Assembly (NCBI GenBank): GCA_030632865.1
Contig: DAOVTY010000074.1
Location: 1 to 11,839 of the forward strand
Length of the DNA: 11,839 bases
From: Bacteroidota bacterium
GTDB lineage: Bacteria; Bacteroidota; Bacteroidia; Bacteroidales; Prolixibacteraceae
Direction of reading: 5' to 3'
Shown: one piece after another, positions 1 to 6,772 of the stretch
How the letters are laid out: every line of letters starts with the position of its first letter
Numbering within the stretch: the stretch's first letter is position 1
Translations under genes and position numbers: made by a program
The notes under the pieces: generated by a model
What the model was told of the DNA's origin: nothing
Database searches by the model: none
Seen by the model: the letters and a program-made list of their open reading frames with translations, nothing else

Positions 1-282
1 AGTTGATTTTTCTACCTTAATATCGCTATTGGGGAGTTTATATTTTTTTCCGGCAAACAGAGAGTTATCTTTCCCAAGTTGCGTTTTATTCAGTTCAATA
101 AAAGCATCTAAGTTTTCAGAATATGAAAATCCGTTTTCTGTAAGCAACCGATAAATTCCGTCTCCTTTTTTTGCAACAACTTCTCGGTTTTGAGCTACAA
201 TAAATAATGGTATCAGTAAAAGCAAAAAAATTGTTAAAAAAATTTGCTTAACTAATTTTATATGTAAGTTTGAATCGAACAT
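1..282 (-). CDS. Secreted LysM-like protein, probable N-acetylmuramoyl-L-alanine amidase (N-terminal part only)
   Basis: The frame is open for 94 codons from an ATG at 282-280 down to the window edge, so only the N-terminus is present. Residues about 10-31 form a hydrophobic signal peptide ending in IPLFIVAQ, so the protein is exported. The next stretch, about residues 35-88, begins VVAKKGDGIYRLL and contains FIELNKTQLG and LFAGKKYKLP. This is the pattern of the LysM-like segment that in Bacteroidota commonly precedes an amidase catalytic domain for cell-wall cleavage. That catalytic part would lie left of position 1 and is not seen, so the amidase call is inference from family knowledge. Another LysM-bearing envelope protein is possible. 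The gene is divergent from the nucleotidase pair, with 73 bases between the starts. Confidence 0.75.
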   Translation of the reverse strand, partial: MFDSNLHIKLVKQIFLTIFLLLLIPLFIVAQNREVVAKKGDGIYRLLTENGFSYSENLDAFIELNKTQLGKDNSLFAGKKYKLPNSDIKVEKST

Positions 283-355
283 TTTTTATAAAAATATGTT
301 TATACATTTCAAATTCGTTAAATATAATTGTAAGTTTTAAAATATCATTTCCAAC

Positions 356-1120
356 ATGCTACGATCTTTCAGCTATTCATTGTTAATAACTTGTTTTTTA
401 CTGACAACTTCATGTAAAACAAACTTCGTTCCAACAAGTTTTGAAACTCAAAACATTTCGGTTTCGAGTAACGATAATCAACTTGACAGTCAGGTTGTTC
501 AAATTTATTTACCTTTTAAAAATGATCTTGAAAAAGATATGGGAAGAGTAATTTCTATTTCGGATAAAGAGATGGCAAAACAGAGACCAGAAAGTTATTT
601 AACCATTTTTTTGGCAGACATGCTATTAACTGAGGCCAAAATTGAAGCAGAAACCGGTAACCTTAATTTAGCACCAACTATTTCTTATTTGAATTATGGA
701 GGAATTCGAACCTTTTTGCCAGAAGGAAAAATTACCGTAGGCAATATTTTCGAATTGATGCCTTTTGAAAATGAGATGGTTTATTTAGAACTTTCCGGCG
801 CCCAAATTCAAGAATTCCTTAATTATATTGCAGATAAAGGAGGCGATTGCATTGGAGGGGCAAGATTTATTATTTCGAACGAAAAAGCAATAAACATAAA
901 AATAGAGGGCGTAACTTTAGATCTTAATAAAAAATATTGGCTTGCAACAAACGATTATGTTGCTGATGGTGGAGACGGGCTGTCTGTTTTCACAAAACGT
1001 TCGGAGCTGGTGAAAAGTGGTAAAAAAATTAGAGATTTAATTATTAGACATTTAGAAGTAAAACACAAAAAGGGAGAGATATTAAGTGTTGAATTGGATG
1101 GGAGGATTACAAATGAATAG
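356..1120 (+). CDS. 5'-nucleotidase C-terminal (substrate-binding) domain lipoprotein
   Basis: This 254-residue protein corresponds to the C-terminal half of UshA-type 5'-nucleotidases, the part that binds the nucleotide base and helps form the active site. A signal peptide ends in the lipobox LLTTSC with Cys20, so it is probably a lipoprotein in the periplasm or outer membrane. The family hallmarks are NYGGIR at 113-118 (equivalent to the NGGGIR loop), NIFELMPFENEM around 130-141, and ATNDYVADGGDG around 197-208, the base-stacking and glycine-rich loop. No metallophosphatase domain is fused. That domain is encoded by the next gene, which overlaps this one by 8 bases, so the two are translated together and probably form one enzyme. 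Bacteroidota often carry this split form. The ATG at 356 is the natural start because the hydrophobic region follows at once. Confidence 0.9.
   Translation: MLRSFSYSLLITCFLLTTSCKTNFVPTSFETQNISVSSNDNQLDSQVVQIYLPFKNDLEKDMGRVISISDKEMAKQRPESYLTIFLADMLLTEAKIEAETGNLNLAPTISYLNYGGIRTFLPEGKITVGNIFELMPFENEMVYLELSGAQIQEFLNYIADKGGDCIGGARFIISNEKAINIKIEGVTLDLNKKYWLATNDYVADGGDGLSVFTKRSELVKSGKKIRDLIIRHLEVKHKKGEILSVELDGRITNE
1101..1105 (+). promoter_or_regulatory. Shine-Dalgarno GGAGG for the metallophosphatase gene
   Basis: GGAGG lies 7 bases before the ATG at 1113, inside the end of the preceding gene. It decides the start: an in-frame ATG at 1086 would add nine residues before the twin-arginine signal. 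Strong Shine-Dalgarno sequences are rare in Bacteroidota and are not seen before the other genes here. It would help re-initiation at the 8-base overlap. Confidence 0.6.
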
Positions 1121-2021
1121 AAGAAAATTTATAAGAAATGTAGCAACTGGTACAGCAGGATTAAGTTTTTGCGCGCTGCCTTTTAATTTACTGGCAAACG
1201 AAGATTATACAACTATCTCTATTTTACATACTAACGACTTGCATTGTCACATCGAGCCATTTACCGGAACAAACGAAAGATATGCAGGGAAAGGTGGTTT
1301 AGCTCGTATCTCAGCGTTGTCTCAAAAATATAAAAAAGAAAATCCAAATACACTGCTATTCGATTCAGGCGATATGTTTCAGGGTACACCATACTTTAAT
1401 TATTTTAAGGGCGAGTTGATGTTGAAAATAATGAGTGCCGCCGGTTATGATGCAGGAACATTAGGCAACCATGAGTTTGACAATGGCATGGAAGGAATTT
1501 TAAAACCCTTACCACATGCAAAATTCCCCATAATAAATTCAAATTATGATTTTTCTGACACTATTCTTGCCGACAAATTTCCACGATGGAAAATATTTAA
1601 AAAATCGGGAATTAAAATAGGAGTATATGGCTTGGGAATAGAATTAAAAGGATTAGTTGCTGATAAAAATTTTGGAAACACTATTTACAACAACCCGATA
1701 AAAGTTGCCATTGAAATGGAAACTTTTCTAAAAGAAGACAAAGGTTGCGATATGGTAATTTGCCTATCGCATTTAGGATTACGATACAAAGACGATTTTA
1801 TAAGCGATACTATTATAGCAAGCGAAACATCGATGACCGATTTAATTATTGGCGGTCACACACACTCTTTTCTTGATGAACCAATAATTAGTAAAAACAA
1901 AGTTGGTAAACAGGTAATTGTAAACCAAGCTTGGTGGGGAGGTTTGGTTATGGGTAAAATAGATTTCGTTTTCGAACGATCTAAAAAAAGGCAAAAGGCT
2001 ATTTTTTCTGAAAATATTTAG
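1113..2021 (+). CDS. 5'-nucleotidase N-terminal metallophosphatase, Tat-type signal
   Basis: This 302-residue calcineurin-like phosphoesterase is the catalytic half of UshA-type 5'-nucleotidases, which hydrolyse nucleoside monophosphates. With the start at 1113 the N-terminus is MNRRKFIRN followed by a hydrophobic stretch, a twin-arginine signal. All metal-binding motifs are present: NDLH (Asp42, His44), SGDMFQG (Asp87), GNHEFD (Asn119, His120), a His in CLSHLG (His220), and GGHTH (His249, His251). The protein ends about where the linker to the C-domain would begin, and that C-domain is the gene just upstream. Gene order is therefore the reverse of domain order in the fused enzyme. The pair has a lipoprotein signal on one half and a Tat signal on the other. 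The domain assignment is firm; the true substrate may be another phosphoester. Confidence 0.92.
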   Translation: MNRRKFIRNVATGTAGLSFCALPFNLLANEDYTTISILHTNDLHCHIEPFTGTNERYAGKGGLARISALSQKYKKENPNTLLFDSGDMFQGTPYFNYFKGELMLKIMSAAGYDAGTLGNHEFDNGMEGILKPLPHAKFPIINSNYDFSDTILADKFPRWKIFKKSGIKIGVYGLGIELKGLVADKNFGNTIYNNPIKVAIEMETFLKEDKGCDMVICLSHLGLRYKDDFISDTIIASETSMTDLIIGGHTHSFLDEPIISKNKVGKQVIVNQAWWGGLVMGKIDFVFERSKKRQKAIFSENI

Positions 2022-2139
2022 TTATTCGAGCATGGCAAAAAATTTATCACACAACTCAATCCAATTATTCAAACAGGCAAAAAGTAAATTTTCTGTATTT
2101 TGTCTTGATACTTTTTATCTTGAATCTTACTACTAAAAT

Positions 2140-3735
2140 ATGAAAAGAAGTTACCGAATATTACTATCCGTTTTATCAGGTGTATTATTAAGTCTGGCTT
2201 GGCTTGGTTTTCCGGGGTGGACTCTCTTTTTTGCATTTATTCCACTTTTGTACCTCGACAATTTTTTTATTGAGCAAAAAGATAATTATAGAGGAGTTTC
2301 TTTTTTAGGGCACGCATTTCTTGCTGCTCTAATTTGGAATGTTTTAACCACATTTTGGGTGGCAAATGCAACTCTCGCTGGAGCTTTAATGGCTTTTCTT
2401 ATAAACTCATTTTTAATGTCAATCGTTTGGTGGTTGGCTCACACTGCACGCCGTAACTTTAAATCGAACCTTGGATATTTTGCATTAATAGTTTTTTGGA
2501 TTTCATTTGAATATATGCACTACCACTGGGATTTTGAATGGCCGTGGTTACATTTAGGAAACGGTTTTGCCAATAATATAAAAATGGTGCAGTGGTACGA
2601 ATTCACTGGAGTTTTTGGAGGAACACTTTGGGTATTAATAATGAATATCTTATTATTTAAAATTGGTCTTAATTTTCAAAAAAAACAACCAATTAAAAAT
2701 TACATTTACCCTATTTCAATATTTATTATTTTGTTGGTTATTCCATTTTCAATTTCACTAATAATGTATTATTCTTATGTCGAAAAAGAAAATCCAAAAC
2801 ATATTTCAATAGTTCAACCAAATGTAGATCCTTATTCCGAAAGTTATGATTTGGTAGCCGAAACCAAAAAAATGAAAAAATTTATCGAATTAACAGGATC
2901 GGTTACTTCAAACGAAACAGATTTTATTATCGGCCCCGAAACTGTGTTCGAAAACCCTGGGTACTGGAATGAAGCTGAGTTACAATCAAACAAATTCTAT
3001 ATTAATCTTTCTAAAATGATAAATGGTTATTCAAATGCCGAAATTATTTTTGGTGTATCATCATACAAAATTTATAATGATAAAAAATTAGCTCCAGCAA
3101 GTGCCCGAGTTAATGGAGATGTTACATACGACAGATTTAACAGTGCTATTTTTATCGAGAGATCGGGTAAAAGTCAAATCTACCACAAATCAAAATTAGT
3201 TGTTGGTGTAGAAAAAATGCCTTTCATGAAATCCCTTGGGTTTTTAAAAGATATTGTAATTAATATTGGAGGAACAACCGGTAGTTTAGGACGCCAAACT
3301 GAACCTTCTAATTTTGTTTCGAAAGACGGAACACAAGTGGCACCGGTTATTTGTTACGAATCTATTTTTGGCGAATATGTTACCGGATATATTCAGCAAG
3401 GAGCCGAACTAATTTTTATTATAACAAACGATGGTTGGTGGAAAAATACACCCGGCTACAAACAACATTTGTCGTATGCAAGTTTGCGTGCTATAGAAAC
3501 CCGCCGAAGTATTGCACGAGCTGCAAATACCGGAATATCTTGTTTTATAAATCAACGAGGAGACATATCTCAACCAACCAACTGGTGGGTTGAAGCTGCA
3601 ATAAAAGGTACAATAAATGCTAACAGCAAAATTACTTTCTATGTAAAATATGGCGATTTTATCGCGCGTATTTCGTCGTTTGTAAGTGTATTGTTATTGT
3701 TGAATTTGATAGTAAAAAGGTTCACAAAAAGATAA
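2140..3735 (+). CDS. lnt: Apolipoprotein N-acyltransferase
   Basis: Lnt transfers an acyl chain from phospholipid to the N-terminal Cys of apolipoproteins in the inner membrane, the last step of lipoprotein maturation. The 531 residues have the family layout. The first 215 or so form several membrane helices, with WPWLHLGN at 134-141. A periplasmic nitrilase-like domain follows from about 220, and a last membrane helix lies near 508-525. The Glu-Lys-Cys triad is visible: Glu267 in IIGPETVFE, Lys350 in YHKSKLV, and Cys405 in VICYESIFG. Glu358 in VGVEKMP matches the second conserved Glu. Asn430-Asp431 in the TNDGWW motif and SLRAIETRR near 448-456 also fit. No Shine-Dalgarno is seen. It lies 118 bases after the nucleotidase pair on the same strand and could be cotranscribed or have its own promoter. 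Confidence 0.95.
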   Translation: MKRSYRILLSVLSGVLLSLAWLGFPGWTLFFAFIPLLYLDNFFIEQKDNYRGVSFLGHAFLAALIWNVLTTFWVANATLAGALMAFLINSFLMSIVWWLAHTARRNFKSNLGYFALIVFWISFEYMHYHWDFEWPWLHLGNGFANNIKMVQWYEFTGVFGGTLWVLIMNILLFKIGLNFQKKQPIKNYIYPISIFIILLVIPFSISLIMYYSYVEKENPKHISIVQPNVDPYSESYDLVAETKKMKKFIELTGSVTSNETDFIIGPETVFENPGYWNEAELQSNKFYINLSKMINGYSNAEIIFGVSSYKIYNDKKLAPASARVNGDVTYDRFNSAIFIERSGKSQIYHKSKLVVGVEKMPFMKSLGFLKDIVINIGGTTGSLGRQTEPSNFVSKDGTQVAPVICYESIFGEYVTGYIQQGAELIFIITNDGWWKNTPGYKQHLSYASLRAIETRRSIARAANTGISCFINQRGDISQPTNWWVEAAIKGTINANSKITFYVKYGDFIARISSFVSVLLLLNLIVKRFTKR

Positions 3736-3741
3736 AAAAAA

Positions 3742-3927
3742 TCCGCACTAATTCAGTTTGTGTAAAACCCCTGTATGACAAGATTTGAGTGCCCGGATGA
3801 TCAAACTTCCAACGGTCTTGCGACTCACTCCGTCTAACGACGAAACTACCAGGCCTGTTTTAGCAACCAAAGAGCTTACTCGGTTTAAAAAATTCTGTTG
3901 AGTTTACCAACTGTTAATCAATGCGGA
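3742..3927. mobile_element. MITE-like or IS-remnant block with imperfect terminal inverted repeats
   Basis: A block of about 186 bases directly after lnt has related inverted ends. The left end is TCCGCACTAATTCAGTTTG (3742-3760). The right end, read on the other strand, begins TCCGCATTGATTAACAGTTGG-like and covers 3927-3907. They share CCGCA-Y-T-R-ATT and then CAGTT after a 2-base shift. By hand count the block is about 43% G+C, well above the A+T-rich flanks. Poly-A tracts lie outside both ends and could be a target duplication or chance. On the minus strand one frame is open for about 50 codons, ending in VLHKLN and a TAG at the left repeat, with no clear start. I recognise no family. Alternatives are a structured RNA or a degraded transposase end. 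Confidence 0.4.
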
Positions 3928-3957
3928 AAAAATATTTTTTCTCTTCAAAGAACTCGT

Positions 3958-3999
3958 TTTGTATATTCAAATATAGTTTTCTGTATTTGAATATACAAA
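3958..3999. repeat. Perfect 16-bp inverted repeat, A+T-rich
   Basis: TTTGTATATTCAAATA at 3958-3973 is the exact reverse complement of 3984-3999, with a 10-base loop. It sits between convergent genes, about 220 bases after lnt and 260 bases after the end of the PurF-like gene. The stem is nearly all A/T and has no U-tract on a strong G+C stem, so it is a poor classical terminator. It could act as a weak bidirectional terminator, a protein-binding palindrome, or part of the neighbouring element. Confidence 0.6.
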
Positions 4000-4256
4000 T
4001 ATTTACTGCATTTAATTTCAACAGTAAAATATAAAGGATTGCTGTTTAGACGGTTGTATATACCCCGTAAATAAATTATTTCAACCAAAATAAAGCCATA
4101 ATAAATAAAACTATTCTTATGATAGCAAGGAATTAAATTAGTAGTTTAAATCACACCCTTAATTTTATTTGAGAGATATGAATTTTCAAAGTTTTAAATA
4201 CTCGAATAATAACCGAAGTTAATTTAACTACAATAATTTAAGTGCTTGTACATCAA
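4000..4256. other. Non-coding convergent spacer
   Basis: This is the rest of the gap between lnt and the PurF-like gene. It is strongly A+T-rich with stops in all frames, and I see no RNA gene and no convincing terminator. A short AGTTAA-T-TTAACT dyad near 4217-4229 is the only structure and is weak. Confidence 0.5.
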
Positions 4257-6155
4257 TCAATAAGCCCTTTTATTGTTCCCTTCAACAAAATTAATAAACG
4301 AACTATTTACAACCCTGTTACCACCTGGCGTTGGATAATTGCCTGTAAAATACCAGTCTCCTAAATCATTCGGACAAGCCTTATGAAGATTTTCTATAGA
4401 CTGATAAATTATCTCAACTTCTGCACCGCAATCATCCGGTTTTAATAATTCTGCAATTTTATTCGAAACCTGCTCTGCTGTGAACGATTTATAAATTTCG
4501 CGAACATAATTCACCATCTCCTCTTTTGGCAAATTTTGTTGCTCCTTGCATTTCTTATATACATCTTGAATTATCGATTCTTTTCCCTCATCCTTCAACA
4601 ATTCTATTGCCGCATTAAATGCTACAAATTTATCTAAACGTGCCATGTCTATTCCATAACAATCGGGATACCGAATTTGTGGAGCCGATGAAACAACAAT
4701 AATTTTTTTGGGGTTGAGTCTATCAAGAATTTTAATTATACTTTTTTTCAATGTTGTGCCTCTAACAATCGAGTCATCAATAATTACAAGTGTGTCTTCG
4801 TAGTTTTTTATAACACCATAAGTAACATCGTAAACATGCGCTACTAAATCGTCACGACTAGCATCGTCGGCAATAAAAGTTCTAAGTTTAACATCTTTTA
4901 TCGCAATCTTTTCAACTCGGGGTTCAAAAGAGATAATGCGCTTAATATCATCATCTGTAAGCGCCCCATTCCTCTTTTTAATTTCGTCTATTTTCCAATC
5001 AACCAAATAGTGTTTTACCCCCTCGATCATCCCATAAAATGCTGTTTCCGAAGTATTTGGAATAAAAGAAAAAACTGTATTTTCAAAATCATTATTTATC
5101 GATTTCAGAATTGCCGGGCATATTAAACGTCCAAGTTCTTTTCGTTCATTATAAATGTCTTTATCGCTTCCTCGCGAAAAATATATGCGCTCGAACGAGC
5201 AAGAAGCTCTTTTATGCGGAACGCGAATCATATCGTTACTAATATGACCATCTTTTTTAATAATCAAAGCTTCGCCCGGGTTCACTTCTTTTACTTCATC
5301 ATAACTCACATCCATAACCGTCTGAATTACCGCACGTTCTGATGCTACAACTACAATTTCATCATCAACATAATAATGTACAGGACGTATTCCCCAAGGG
5401 TCGCGAACAACAAAAGCATCGCCATGCCCAACCAAACCAACAATTGCATAACCACCATCGAAATCTTTAGTTGATCTTTCTAGTACGTTTTTAATATCAA
5501 GATTTTTCTCTATTTGGCTTGAAATTTCATTGTTTGCATATCCTTCGTTTTTGTATCTTCGAAACAGTAGCTGATTCTCCTCATCTAAAAAATGCCCTAC
5601 TTTTTCGAGCACAGTAACCGTGTCTGTATAAGCTTTAGGATGTTGCCCTAAATTTACCAACACATTAAATAGCTCATCTGTATTTGTGAGATTAAAGTTA
5701 CCTGCTAATGCTAAACTTCTTGATTTCCAATTATTTTGACGCATCACGGGATGAACAAAATCAACACTATTTTTGCCAAATGTGCCGTATCTTAAATGCC
5801 CCATATACAACTCTCCAGCAAAAGGAAAATTATTATATGCCCAATCAGAATCATTGATATCTTCCTTTTTAAACAAACCATTTTGCAAAGGCTTATTTAT
5901 CTCGCTAAAAACTTTTGAAATTGGATTTTGCTTGGCCGAACGAGCTCTACTAATGTATGCATTACCAGGTGCTAAATTGGTTTTAATACATACTGCACCC
6001 GCGCCATCTTGACCACGATTGTGCTGCTTTTCCATTAAAAGATATAACTTATTTAACCCATATTTCCAGGTTCCATATTTTTCCTGATAATAAGATAGTG
6101 GTTTTAAAAGACGAATTAAAGCAATTCCACATTCGTGCTTAATTTGGTCACTCAT
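4257..6155 (-). CDS. Long-form amidophosphoribosyltransferase-like protein (PurF homologue, 632 aa)
   Basis: This protein combines a class-II glutamine amidotransferase domain with a phosphoribosyltransferase domain, the layout of PurF, which makes phosphoribosylamine from PRPP and glutamine in purine synthesis. The likely nucleophile is Cys9 in HECGI, so eight residues would have to be removed. Other amidotransferase motifs are QHNRGQDGAG (44-53), YMGHLRYGTFG (117-127), AGNFNLTN (151-158) and RDPWGIRP (251-258). The PRPP-binding loop is IIDDSIVRGTT (458-468), nearly identical to PurF. At 632 residues it is more than 100 longer than E. coli PurF (about 505). The C-terminus carries GDWYFTGNYPTPGG (599-612), seen in the long Bacteroidota form. 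Bacteroidota often have a normal PurF as well, so this one may have another acceptor or a regulatory role. It overlaps the upstream SPOR gene by 8 bases. Confidence 0.88.
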   Translation of the reverse strand: MSDQIKHECGIALIRLLKPLSYYQEKYGTWKYGLNKLYLLMEKQHNRGQDGAGAVCIKTNLAPGNAYISRARSAKQNPISKVFSEINKPLQNGLFKKEDINDSDWAYNNFPFAGELYMGHLRYGTFGKNSVDFVHPVMRQNNWKSRSLALAGNFNLTNTDELFNVLVNLGQHPKAYTDTVTVLEKVGHFLDEENQLLFRRYKNEGYANNEISSQIEKNLDIKNVLERSTKDFDGGYAIVGLVGHGDAFVVRDPWGIRPVHYYVDDEIVVVASERAVIQTVMDVSYDEVKEVNPGEALIIKKDGHISNDMIRVPHKRASCSFERIYFSRGSDKDIYNERKELGRLICPAILKSINNDFENTVFSFIPNTSETAFYGMIEGVKHYLVDWKIDEIKKRNGALTDDDIKRIISFEPRVEKIAIKDVKLRTFIADDASRDDLVAHVYDVTYGVIKNYEDTLVIIDDSIVRGTTLKKSIIKILDRLNPKKIIVVSSAPQIRYPDCYGIDMARLDKFVAFNAAIELLKDEGKESIIQDVYKKCKEQQNLPKEEMVNYVREIYKSFTAEQVSNKIAELLKPDDCGAEVEIIYQSIENLHKACPNDLGDWYFTGNYPTPGGNRVVNSSFINFVEGNNKRAY

Positions 6156-6612
6156 AATTTTTTGTTTTCAGCAAAGGAAAATTAATTATATCAGGAACTA
6201 TAAAAGCCATTGGGTAGCTTCTATTTATGGTTTTGAGAAGTTTTAACGCCTCATTTTTGGTTCTAAAGTCACCAACTCTCACTTTAAAATTTGGTGCGTC
6301 GTACTTAATATTCACGGAATAATCAGGATATTTAGATAAAAAAGCCACTTTTTTGTTTCTGGCTAGCTCCAAAGCATCCATTCCCGAATTAAAAAAAATT
6401 TCAACTCTAAATCCCTCAACCCCATTTATTTTCTTGTTTTTTTCAATATGCCAATTAACCATTTTGTCTAAACGCGGATCATGATTAACACGAAGGTTTT
6501 GTACAATGTTTGGCTGAATAGTTTTTTCCTGAAAATTCTCGGTTATTGTTGCCTGTGCAAAAACAATTTGACCGGCAAAAAGAGCGATGATGAATAGAAA
6601 AAAAATCCTCAT
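6148..6612 (-). CDS. Secreted SPOR-domain-like protein
   Basis: This is a 154-residue exported protein. Residues 1-19 (MRIFFLFIIALFAGQIVFA) are a signal peptide. The region about 64-142 resembles a SPOR domain, a roughly 75-residue fold that binds denuded glycan strands of peptidoglycan: GFRVEIFF as the first strand, a helix with ALELARNKKVAFL, then FKVRVGDFRTKNEALKLLK. The VRVGDF segment followed by an A-rich helix is the typical second half. The protein could act in the periplasm in wall maintenance or division. Its stop overlaps the start of the PurF-like gene (ATGAGTGA), implying one transcript and coupled translation. A promoter-like TATATTTG lies about 22 bases before its ATG. Confidence 0.7.
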   Translation of the reverse strand: MRIFFLFIIALFAGQIVFAQATITENFQEKTIQPNIVQNLRVNHDPRLDKMVNWHIEKNKKINGVEGFRVEIFFNSGMDALELARNKKVAFLSKYPDYSVNIKYDAPNFKVRVGDFRTKNEALKLLKTINRSYPMAFIVPDIINFPLLKTKNYE

Positions 6613-6633
6613 TATTTATGTAAATTGAGAGTG

Positions 6634-6641
6634 CAAATATA
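6634..6641 (-). promoter_or_regulatory. Bacteroidota-type -7 promoter element for the SPOR/PurF-like operon
   Basis: Read on the minus strand this is TATATTTG, a full match to the Bacteroidota -7 consensus TAnnTTTG. It ends 21 bases upstream of the ATG at 6612, giving a leader of roughly 15 bases. A good -33 TTTG is not present at the usual distance; an inverted repeat lies just beyond that position. Confidence 0.5.
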
Positions 6642-6662
6642 ATTCAAAAAATGGTTAAATAA

Positions 6663-6678
6663 CGAACATTCTTGTTCG
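6663..6678. promoter_or_regulatory. Inverted repeat CGAACA-N4-TGTTCG, candidate operator
   Basis: Two perfect 6-base arms, CGAACA (6663-6668) and TGTTCG (6673-6678), flank TTCT. The repeat lies 51 bases upstream of the SPOR gene and about 22 bases upstream of its -7 element, around the -33 region, where a regulator could act. It could also be a small hairpin downstream of yebC, but no T-tract follows it. Confidence 0.35.
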
Positions 6679-6772
6679 CACTAAATTGCAATATACTTTA
6701 AGGGGATTTCTATTAATTCCTTTCCTTCAAGAAACAAGGTTAATGAATAAGATGCAAGTCGCAAATATTCAA

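Noticed and set aside
1086..1112. Upstream in-frame ATG start for the metallophosphatase
   Set aside because: It would place nine residues before the twin-arginine signal and lacks a ribosome site, while GGAGG lies 7 bases before the ATG at 1113.
3351..3593. 80-codon plus-strand frame inside lnt
   Set aside because: It lies wholly within the catalytic domain of lnt in another frame and resembles no family.
3736..3930. Integron attC site or CRISPR array
   Set aside because: There are no paired core sites of the RYYYAAC/GTTRRRY form at the ends and no regularly spaced direct repeats.
3927..3940. A6-TA-T6 palindrome
   Set aside because: Such A/T tracts are expected by chance in spacers this rich in A+T and carry no information alone.
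5773..6012. 79-codon plus-strand frame opposite the PurF-like gene
   Set aside because: It is antisense to conserved amidotransferase motifs and has no protein features of its own.
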